Shown: piece by piece, positions 31,217-38,709 of the stretch
How the letters are laid out: the number at the start of each line of letters is the position of its first letter
Numbering within the stretch: the stretch's first letter is position 1
Assembly (NCBI GenBank): GCA_963665975.1
Contig: OY762508.1
Location: 806,001-870,000 of the forward strand
Length of the DNA: 64,000 nt
Source of the DNA: G963665975 sp963665975
GTDB lineage: Bacteria; Bacteroidota; Rhodothermia; Rhodothermales; Bin80
Direction of reading: 5' to 3'
Program-made: the position numbers and the translations under genes
The notes under the pieces: model-generated
Database searches by the model: none
Told to the model about the DNA's origin: nothing
Seen by the model: the letters and a program-made list of their open reading frames with translations, nothing else

Positions 31217-31444
31217 TTATTCCTCGTCGTCTTCCTCTTCTCCCTCTTCAGAGGCGTCTGACTCCTCCTCACACTTCGCATTCTTCGCAGAATGCAGGAA
31301 TGATTCGAGTGTCCGTGCAGCTTCTTCGACGCCGTGCACGACCGTGTTGGCGGTTTCCTTGGCAAGGAAAACCGCCTTGTCCATCAACTCGAGCTCCTCG
31401 AATGCCTCCTGTGCGCGTTTGTAGGTTTCCTGGTCGTCCACCAT
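31217..31444 (-). CDS. Small protein with amphipathic helix and poly-acidic tail (75 aa), unknown function
   Basis: No family is recognised. The start at 31444 (MVDDQETYKRAQEAFEELEL) fits better than the upstream ATG at 31498. The first 55 residues look helical, with MDKAVFLAKETANTVVHGV in the middle, and the last 20 are almost all Asp, Glu and Ser, ending in EEEDDEE. It resembles the product of the following gene in the central helix. The gene is divergent from rsgA, with 121 bases between the start codons. Possible roles include nucleic-acid mimicry or partner binding through the acidic tail, but nothing supports a specific one. Confidence 0.6.
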   Translation of the reverse strand: MVDDQETYKRAQEAFEELELMDKAVFLAKETANTVVHGVEEAARTLESFLHSAKNAKCEEESDASEEGEEEDDEE

Positions 31445-31565
31445 TCTGCTCTGGCGTTTGTAGTGGTTAAATGAGCCTACAGCAATTGTGCGCTGCAACC
31501 CTGTGCTTACAAGTGGGTAGGTCTTCCATGGGTAGTATACGCAATCTTACGGGTAGGTTTCACTT

Positions 31566-32528
31566 GTGGAACAGCCACTTTCCCCCGGCTCGAGTGTCAC
31601 CGGTATCGTCGTTCGGTCGACGGGATCATGGATTGACGTGCAGGCTGGCGAGCAACTGGTGCAGGCGCGCATTCGGGGACGCTTTCGACTACACGGCCAG
31701 GGCGCCACGAATCCAGTCGCCGTTGGAGACCAGGTAACCGTACGTCTGAATAACGATGACACCGGTGTGATCACGGCGATTCACGAGCGTCGCAACACGC
31801 TCACGCGTAGGGCGGCGGGCAGGCGTGTCGGACAAGAACATGTCCTCGCGTCCAATATTGATGCCGTATGGATCGTTCAGGCCGTACGTCTTCCCAAGCC
31901 CAACGCGGGATTCATTGACCGGGTGCTCGTAAGCGCGGAAGCGCAGGACATCCGTGCCGGTATCGTGTTCAACAAGATCGACCTCACAGAAGAAGGCGAC
32001 ACCGGCCGCGTTGCGTCTCTCAGCGGACTCTATCGGGAATTGGGGTACGATGTGCTGCACACGAGTGCTGTGCGCGGAGACGGTGTGGAGGCCTTCCGCG
32101 CAATACTCTCCGGACGTACCAGCGTGGTAATGGGCCCCTCGGGAGTAGGCAAGTCGACGCTCTTGAACAGCGTTGAGCCGAGCTTAGACCTGCGGGCAGG
32201 TGAGGTCAGTACAAAGACGCGCAAGGGCACCCATACCACAGCTCATGCACGGCTCGTAGCAATTTCCTCCGGTGGATTTGTCGTAGACACGCCGGGGGTA
32301 CGAGAGTTCGGCGTGCTCGATCTGGAGCCATGGGAGCTTTCGCATCATTTTCCAGAGTTTCGTCCCTATCTGCATTCGTGTCGGTTCCCCGCGTGCACGC
32401 ATCACCACGAGCCCGGTTGCGCCGTCAAGGAAGCCTATCTGGACGACGGGATAAGCGATGAGCGGTACTATAGCTATCTGAACATTCTGCACTCGATTCA
32501 CATGGGCGACGCGGATGTCGGTCGTTGA
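31566..32528 (+). CDS. rsgA: Ribosome small subunit-dependent GTPase RsgA
   Basis: RsgA (YjeQ) is a circularly permuted GTPase that helps mature the 30S subunit. The gene starts with GTG at 31566. The 320-residue protein has an OB-fold N-terminus (GVVRSTGSW-type, then VAVGDQVTV), the G4 motif NKIDL before the G1 motif GPSGVGKSTLLNS, and G3 DTPGVREFG. This is the permuted order expected. The C-terminal zinc knuckle reads CRFPACTHHHEPGC. The stop overlaps the next gene start by 14 bases. Confidence 0.97.
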   Translation: MEQPLSPGSSVTGIVVRSTGSWIDVQAGEQLVQARIRGRFRLHGQGATNPVAVGDQVTVRLNNDDTGVITAIHERRNTLTRRAAGRRVGQEHVLASNIDAVWIVQAVRLPKPNAGFIDRVLVSAEAQDIRAGIVFNKIDLTEEGDTGRVASLSGLYRELGYDVLHTSAVRGDGVEAFRAILSGRTSVVMGPSGVGKSTLLNSVEPSLDLRAGEVSTKTRKGTHTTAHARLVAISSGGFVVDTPGVREFGVLDLEPWELSHHFPEFRPYLHSCRFPACTHHHEPGCAVKEAYLDDGISDERYYSYLNILHSIHMGDADVGR

Positions 32529-34056
32529 CTATCGCAAGGAGCTGTCGCCCGGCCCTTCCCGATCGTGCGCCGGGGCGATCCTGATTTTGTTGGCTCTCCT
32601 CGCGCCTCCCGGCGCGTGGGCACAGAGTGTGCGCCTTGGCGCAAGTCCGGTGCCAGCGGCCAGTCATGCGTTCGGACATTCGATCGACGTGGACGGGAAC
32701 GTGTTGGTGGCGGGCGCGCCCGAGGAAGCAATGCATGCGGGCGCCGTTTATGTTTTCGCTTACAATCCTGCGTCGGGATGGGAGCAGGAGCGCCAGATTG
32801 TGAGCCCGGATTCGGCGCAAGGCTCTGCCTTCGGAGCTGCGATCGACCTGGAAGGCTCCTTCCTCCTGGTTGGCGCGCCTGGCGCTGCGGAATCTGGCGC
32901 CGCCTATGTATTCTACCGCGATCCCGTGAGCGGGTGGGAGCAGCGGGCACGCCTCGCTGCCCCCGATCCGGGGTTTGGTGACGGATTCGGGACCAGTGTT
33001 GCGCTTGGCGGGACAGTAGCCCTGGTCGGTGCACCATATGAAGATGCGGGCACCGTGCATGCGTTCGACTTTCACGCACCTGGCGAATGGAGGCACCGCC
33101 AGACATTAATCCCGGCGCCACAGGAAACGGGCAGCGCCTTTGGCGCAGCCATTGCGCTTGACCGCGAGTATGCCCTTGTCGGTGCGCCGATGGGCAATGA
33201 ACCGAGAGGCCGGGAGGCGGGTCTGGCGTTCCTTTATGCGCGGACTGCAGGCTCTGATTGGATCCTCCGGGCGGTGCTGCAGGCGAGTGACGCCCGGCAG
33301 AATAACAATTTTGGAGCTGCCATCGCGATCGGACGGCAGGAATTGGCCGATGCACCGTACGCCGTCGTAGGCGCGCCACAGGCAGGTCCAAGACGCGAGG
33401 GGGCTGCGTATCTGTTTACGGAAACCGACATGCGGTGGACGGAAGTTGACCGATATTCTTCCCCGGAGAGCAGCTCCAGAGATCGGACTGGTGCAGCGGT
33501 AGCCATGCGCGGCAGCCTTGTCGTCATCGGAGTCCCGGGCAGGGACACGGGCGCTGCGGAAGACGACGCCGGCATCGCGTATTTGTTGTCGTTGGAAGAC
33601 CCACATACATGGCGGGAATCCGCACAGCTCACCGCACAGGGCCCTACCGCACAGTCCCGATTCGCATCCGCCGTCGCAATTGGCGGCGAGCAGATTGTCA
33701 TCGGCGCACCCGGAGAGGACGCGGCATACGTGTACGACCGATCGATAGTTGAAACCAACGCCATGTCGCCGGCGGCGACGTCTACGTCGCTATCGCTGAC
33801 AAATTATCCGAACCCTTTCCACACCGCCACCACGGTCGTAGTCGGCTTGCCGACGGAAAGATCAGATTCCAGGCAGGTTTACCTGGCCGTATATGACGCC
33901 CTTGGACGCAGGATCGCCGTCCTGCTTGATGGTATGCTCAGTGGGCAGCAACACACGGTTCAGTGGTCGGCGCCAGGACTTGCCACCGGCGCCTATCTCT
34001 ACCGATTGTCTGTTGGAAACAATTCTCGGACAGGACGAATGACACTGATTCGGTGA
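32515..34056 (+). CDS. FG-GAP repeat protein with type IX secretion C-terminal sorting domain
   Basis: The 513-residue protein starts inside the end of rsgA and has a signal peptide (ILILLALLAPPGAWAQS). Residues about 40-415 hold six or more FG-GAP-like repeats of the form FGxxIDxxGxxVLVGAP, as in integrin-type beta-propellers. The last 90 residues form a Por secretion sorting domain: LTNYPNPFHTATTV, then VYDALGRRIAVL and GAYLYRLSVG. It should cross the outer membrane by the type IX system and remain surface-attached or be released. The repeats suggest binding to a surface, carbohydrate or metal. No enzymatic motif is present. Confidence 0.9.
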   Translation: MSVVDYRKELSPGPSRSCAGAILILLALLAPPGAWAQSVRLGASPVPAASHAFGHSIDVDGNVLVAGAPEEAMHAGAVYVFAYNPASGWEQERQIVSPDSAQGSAFGAAIDLEGSFLLVGAPGAAESGAAYVFYRDPVSGWEQRARLAAPDPGFGDGFGTSVALGGTVALVGAPYEDAGTVHAFDFHAPGEWRHRQTLIPAPQETGSAFGAAIALDREYALVGAPMGNEPRGREAGLAFLYARTAGSDWILRAVLQASDARQNNNFGAAIAIGRQELADAPYAVVGAPQAGPRREGAAYLFTETDMRWTEVDRYSSPESSSRDRTGAAVAMRGSLVVIGVPGRDTGAAEDDAGIAYLLSLEDPHTWRESAQLTAQGPTAQSRFASAVAIGGEQIVIGAPGEDAAYVYDRSIVETNAMSPAATSTSLSLTNYPNPFHTATTVVVGLPTERSDSRQVYLAVYDALGRRIAVLLDGMLSGQQHTVQWSAPGLATGAYLYRLSVGNNSRTGRMTLIR

Positions 34057-34102
34057 ACCCGGGTAGGGCAATATGCAGTGTCATGGCGATCCCGGAAGGC
34101 AA

Positions 34103-35284
34103 TCACCACGAATCATCCACAACTACTCTTCTGAGGTGTGGAGCAATGCCGGCGAGAATTACATACGGACTCGTATCGCACAGTCGTGCAATATTGGCCA
34201 CTGAATTCAATGCCTCCGATCGGGCGCTGATGATCTCCACTTCCTCGCCAACTTGTACATCCGGCAATGCACTTGCATCCACGGACGTACTGTTCATGCT
34301 GATCCTGCCAATGATAGGACAGCTCTGTCCACGAATTGTAAAGACTCCCCTATTCGACAGACGAACATCAACGCACGCGCCGTATCCCGTTGGGATGGTC
34401 ACCATGCGAGATGCGCGCGAAGCCTGATACTGCTTCCCATAGCCCACGTAATCCCCTTCCGCAACAGACTTTGCCGTTCCGACGCGAGAGGCCACCTCCA
34501 GCGCCGGCTCCAGATCAAGTGAACGCCGCGACTGGGAATCCAGGCCGTATAGTCCAATTCCAAGTCGCACGACATTGGCGTCAATATGGTCTGAGTAGTA
34601 GCTGCCGGCTGTATTCGCCAGATGCCAATGGATCACTCCCGGGAACTCCTTTCGCACCGACGCCACAACTTCATTCCACTTCCTGATTTGTCCCATGGTG
34701 AACGAAGCATCCCTGCCATTGGCGTCAGCCAGATGTGAGCATAGGCCCTCGAAGACCATATTTGAGCAACCACGAATCACCTCCAGCGCTCCGTGCACTT
34801 CCCTCGGAAGCACGCCGTGACGCCGCATACCGGTGTCAATTTTCAAATGGATGGCCTGCCGCTGGCGCAGCCGTTGGGCGAGCTCGCGAAGTTGCACCAC
34901 ATCGAACACAGTGAATGCTACGCCCTGTAGCCGACTCGCCACGATGTTATCCGTAGCAGAATAGCCGATCACCAGAATCGGAGAGCGTATACCCTCGTTG
35001 CGCAGGATGAGCGCTTCGAAGTACCCATCCACCACCAGAAAGGCGATTCCAGACTGATCCAGAACGCGGGCCACATGAACCAGACCGTGGCCGTACGCAT
35101 TGCTCTTCAGCACCGGCGCAATACGGCGCGGCGCACACGCTGCTTGAAATTGCCGGAGATTGTGAAGCAGACACGACCGGTGAATACGGACCTCTACCAG
35201 TCTTGTATATGCATACCGGGTCGCTCGCCACCGTCTGAACTGCGCCCGAATACGCCGGATCAACGGGTTGCCTGCAAACATCAC
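34103..35284 (-). CDS. alr: Alanine racemase
   Basis: The enzyme supplies D-alanine for peptidoglycan. The 393-residue protein places PLP on Lys60 in APVLKSNAYGHG, and has HLKIDTGMRRHG in the barrel and HWHLANTAGS in the middle. The C-terminal domain has PTGYGACVDVRLSNRG, where most alanine racemases read GYADGxxR, and GRISMNSTSVD, where most read GRVCMD. The catalytic Tyr of the GY motif is retained. These changes suggest a divergent subfamily, so a broader amino-acid racemase is possible. The basic N-terminal extension before VEVRIHRSCLLHNL may mean the true start is internal. Confidence 0.85.
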   Translation of the reverse strand: MMFAGNPLIRRIRAQFRRWRATRYAYTRLVEVRIHRSCLLHNLRQFQAACAPRRIAPVLKSNAYGHGLVHVARVLDQSGIAFLVVDGYFEALILRNEGIRSPILVIGYSATDNIVASRLQGVAFTVFDVVQLRELAQRLRQRQAIHLKIDTGMRRHGVLPREVHGALEVIRGCSNMVFEGLCSHLADANGRDASFTMGQIRKWNEVVASVRKEFPGVIHWHLANTAGSYYSDHIDANVVRLGIGLYGLDSQSRRSLDLEPALEVASRVGTAKSVAEGDYVGYGKQYQASRASRMVTIPTGYGACVDVRLSNRGVFTIRGQSCPIIGRISMNSTSVDASALPDVQVGEEVEIISARSEALNSVANIARLCDTSPYVILAGIAPHLRRVVVDDSW

Positions 35285-35312
35285 TGGTGCGCCTTGAGAC
35301 CCGCCTGCAGCG

Positions 35313-37904
35313 TCAGCGCTTTTTCGTCCGACGCCGCCGCGAACCGGTTTTCTTCTTCGCCGCCCGCTCCTCTAGAAGGCCGAGTGCCTCTTTCAGCGTC
35401 ACCGTTTCCAGCGTTTGGTCTTTCTTGAGCGTGGCATTCACCTTACGATGCTTCACGTATGGTCCGTAACGTCCCAGCCAGGCCTCTACCGGATCGCCGG
35501 TCTCCGGATGCTGTCCCAGAACTCGCAGCGGCTTCGAGCGGGCTTCCTTCTCCGCTACCAGTCCCAACGCCCGCTCCAGCTCAATCGTCAAGACATCATC
35601 GTTGCTCTTGAGTGAGGCGAACGTGCTGCCATGCTGCACATACGGACCGTAACGACCAATATTGGCTAGTATGGAATTCCCTGTTACGGGATGCGCTCCG
35701 AGCATGCGCGGAAGTCTCAACAACTCCACGGCAATGGACTCGGTAACTCCGGTGGGGGCGAGTCCTTTCGGCAGCGATACCCTTCTTGGCTTGCCCTGCT
35801 GTTCATCATCGCCAAGTTGCACATAATGGCCGTAAGGACCCCGTCGCAACAGCATCGGAAGGTCGTGCTCGGGATGGATCCCAAGAACCTCGTCCGGCTG
35901 CTTGCCCTGGCGAAGAAGTTCGATGAGTTTCTCTTTCGTAACATCTCCCGGCAATAACTCCGGGGGCAGGGAGGCCTTGCTCGATTCGCCATCGGTTTCG
36001 CCTTCTGCATATGGCCCGTATCTGCCCACGCGGATAACATAGTCTCCCCACTTCGGAAAGGCTATCGTACTCACCTCCTTGCCATCCACGGCGGCTACGG
36101 CCAACTGTGCTCGGTGCTCCAGACCTTTGTCACCCTCGTACAGATTCTGCAAAAAGGACGTCTTCTCCTGCTTCCCCGCCGCAATGTCATCCAGATCCTG
36201 TTCCATACCGGCTGTGAACCCCAAATCAACCAGCGTCCCGAACTGGTCCTCCAACAGCCTGTTGGTGGCGAATGCCGTAAATGTAGGTGCAATGGCGTTG
36301 CCATTCTGTTGTGCAGATCCACGATTCTGAATGGTGCTAAGGATGCTTGCATACGTACTCGGTCGACCGATGCCTTCCTTCTCCAACCGCTTTATCAGCG
36401 TCGCTTCCGTATACCGCGCCGGCGCCTTGGTCTCATGGCCGCCTGCAGACACATCGTTGCACGCAACGAACTGCCCTTCCATCAGGTCTGGCAGCGGTTG
36501 GTCACGGTTATCAAGGGCGGCCTCGGGGTCGTCCGATCCTTCTACGTATGCGCGAAAAAAACCGGGGAACACAACCGTCCGTCCCGTCGCCTTGAATACT
36601 GCTTTCTCTTCGCCTTCGGTATCCACCTCAATGATTGCGGTGACAAACCGTAACCGGGCCTCGGCCATCTGTGTGGCCACGGTCCGTTTCCATATCAAGT
36701 CATACAGGGCAGCTTCCTTCCCTGTAAGGGACACTTCCCGGACCGGCCGCATCTGCGTTCCGGCTGGCCGAATCGCTTCGTGCGCTTCCTGCGCGTTGCG
36801 CACTTTGCTCTTGAATTGACGCGGCGCGACGCTCACGTAATCTTTCCCGTATCGCTGTTCCACCATGCGACGAGAGGCTGCGATGGCTTCCGCCGACAGA
36901 TGCACGGAATCCGTACGCATGTACGTAATCAGTCCCCGCTCATAAAGGCGCTGAGCGGTGCGCATGGTTTCCTGCGCGCGCATGCGAAGCTTGCGGCTCG
37001 CTTCCTGTTGCAACGTGGACGTAATGAACGGAGGTGCCGGCGACCGCTTCGCAGAGCGAACCTCTACCTTGGACACACGCCACGCGGAATTCGGAAGAAT
37101 AGCGGCCAGGCTGCGCGCTTCCTGCTCCCGCAAGAGCAACAGCTCCTCGCTGCGCTTCCTGGTCTTTTTGATGGTTCCTGTCTTGTCATCAAAGTCCCGC
37201 CCCACTGCGAGACGCCTGGCGCCCAAGTGTGTCATCGTGGCTTCAAACGGCCGACCGTCATGCTCAAGCGTCGCCGCAAGACCCCAGTAGGAAGCCGGAA
37301 CGAAGGCGATCCGCTCGCGCTCGCGTATTACAAGCAACCGGACAGCCACGCTCTGCACGCGACCTGCTGAAAGCTTGGGAGCAACCTTTTTCCACAACAC
37401 CGGCGAAATCTTGTACCCCACCAGACGATCCAGGACGCGGCGGGCCTCCTGCGCGTCCACCAGATCATGGTCGATAGGACGCAGGTCTTCCAACGCAGCC
37501 TGTATGGCCTCCTTGGTGATTTCATGAAATACCATCCGCCGCGCAGGCACCTTGGGCCTGAGTACCTCAAGAAGGTGCCACCCGATAGATTCACCTTCGC
37601 GATCTTCATCCGTAGCGATCAGAAGTTCATCCGCATTGCGGAGTGCATCCTTGAGCTTGCGAACGACTTTTTTCTTGTCGCTTGGGACGACATACAACGG
37701 CTTGAACGCTTCGTCGATGCTAATGCCCAGGCGCGCCCACGGCTTGTCCTTGTATTCTGCAGGTATCTGACTCGCATTGGCCGGGAGGTCACGGACGTGC
37801 CCCATACTCGCTTCAATATCGTAGGAGTCCTTGGGCAGAAATCTTCTAATGGTGCGTGCCTTCGTGGGCGATTCTACGATCAATAATCGTTTCATAGTCT
37901 GCAT
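35313..37904 (-). CDS. topA: DNA topoisomerase I
   Basis: TopA relaxes negative supercoils. The 863-residue protein begins with the Toprim motif LLIVESPTKARTI and has the acidic triad DEDREGE. The catalytic Tyr lies in RGLITYMRTDSVHLS. After the core, the usual zinc fingers are replaced by several TOPRIM C-terminal repeats of the GRYGPYV(Q/K)HG type and a basic tail (GSRRRRTKKR). This arrangement is common in Bacteroidota. An ATG three codons in (37895) is an equally good start. It is 28 bases upstream of alr on the same strand. Confidence 0.97.
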   Translation of the reverse strand: MQTMKRLLIVESPTKARTIRRFLPKDSYDIEASMGHVRDLPANASQIPAEYKDKPWARLGISIDEAFKPLYVVPSDKKKVVRKLKDALRNADELLIATDEDREGESIGWHLLEVLRPKVPARRMVFHEITKEAIQAALEDLRPIDHDLVDAQEARRVLDRLVGYKISPVLWKKVAPKLSAGRVQSVAVRLLVIRERERIAFVPASYWGLAATLEHDGRPFEATMTHLGARRLAVGRDFDDKTGTIKKTRKRSEELLLLREQEARSLAAILPNSAWRVSKVEVRSAKRSPAPPFITSTLQQEASRKLRMRAQETMRTAQRLYERGLITYMRTDSVHLSAEAIAASRRMVEQRYGKDYVSVAPRQFKSKVRNAQEAHEAIRPAGTQMRPVREVSLTGKEAALYDLIWKRTVATQMAEARLRFVTAIIEVDTEGEEKAVFKATGRTVVFPGFFRAYVEGSDDPEAALDNRDQPLPDLMEGQFVACNDVSAGGHETKAPARYTEATLIKRLEKEGIGRPSTYASILSTIQNRGSAQQNGNAIAPTFTAFATNRLLEDQFGTLVDLGFTAGMEQDLDDIAAGKQEKTSFLQNLYEGDKGLEHRAQLAVAAVDGKEVSTIAFPKWGDYVIRVGRYGPYAEGETDGESSKASLPPELLPGDVTKEKLIELLRQGKQPDEVLGIHPEHDLPMLLRRGPYGHYVQLGDDEQQGKPRRVSLPKGLAPTGVTESIAVELLRLPRMLGAHPVTGNSILANIGRYGPYVQHGSTFASLKSNDDVLTIELERALGLVAEKEARSKPLRVLGQHPETGDPVEAWLGRYGPYVKHRKVNATLKKDQTLETVTLKEALGLLEERAAKKKTGSRRRRTKKR

Positions 37905-38709
37905 GAATCAGGGATTCCAACGCGGACAACCGCCCGCTCGATTTGGCGCGACTCTCACGCAAGCTCTCCGGCAACGTTCCAAACAGTCTTAATTCTCACC
38001 GCGGCCTTCGCACGCGTAATCAATATAACGCGTTGATGATCCATGGATATGCCATGCGCACTCCTGCCGAGTAACGTGCGGCGCAACCTCCGACCCGCTC
38101 TTGGGGAAGAATCGAGGCGGCCAACCGTTCACCGTTCGCAAACGGGCTGGTAAACAAGCCTGTTTCTCCTGCATGACCCGTATCGATTGTTAGGAATTGA
38201 AGCGATCCCGCGCCATCCTTGGACCGGAGCTGATCAGCTTCAAGGCCGTAATCCCCCCCATCGGATTGGAGACAGATCAACTAAGCGGCCCGAGTTGGTT
38301 GCAATTCTTGAACGGACTGTCTGTCTGCCGTGTGCCTGGAGCATGTCACACAGTGCTCCCATGACAGCAGGAATGCTGGCACAAGCTATCTGTGTCGCCC
38401 ATGCACCGCTTGACCCTGACTTGCTTGCAGTTATGGACCGCCTGGAAATCCAGACACGAATCTTTGCCTTTGCTGCATTCCCGGTGATCTACGCCATGGG
38501 CGTTTGAGCTGCTTCGCCCACGGGCTACCTGCATGGCTGAAGTGCAGGTTTTCAGGTGACGTCATGGGCGAACCCGACGACTTCTCGGAATTACGCCACA
38601 CAGAAAAGCGCTACCGGAGTCTTCATAATTAATGCACACTCTTGCGAATTATTTTACGGTGCTATTCTCGAATTACGTTCTCTCACCTACGCAGCATTCC
38701 CTAACATCA
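37905..38709. other. 805-base intergenic interval between topA and ppdK
   Basis: This is the largest gene-free interval and lies between divergent genes, so it holds both promoters. No open frame has a recognisable domain. Two inverted repeats stand out: AAACGGGCT and AGCCTGTTT (38140-38165, 8-base loop), and a perfect 12-base palindrome AGCTGATCAGCT at 38228-38239. A 55-codon plus-strand frame ending near 38508 has an even hydrophobic pattern but no support. Confidence 0.4.
38140..38165. repeat. Hairpin with 9-bp arms
   Basis: AAACGGGCT (38140-38148) pairs with AGCCTGTTT (38157-38165), with one G-T wobble and an 8-base loop. It lies in the intergenic region upstream of topA and ppdK. No T-run follows. 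Confidence 0.4.

Noticed and set aside
32498..33391. A 297-codon minus-strand open frame.
   Set aside because: It overlaps rsgA and the FG-GAP gene on the other strand, is proline- and arginine-rich, and matches no fold. GC-rich codons create such shadows.
38340..38508. A 55-codon plus-strand frame with an even hydrophobic pattern in the topA-ppdK gap.
   Set aside because: It has no ribosome-binding site, no recognisable domain and no operon partner.
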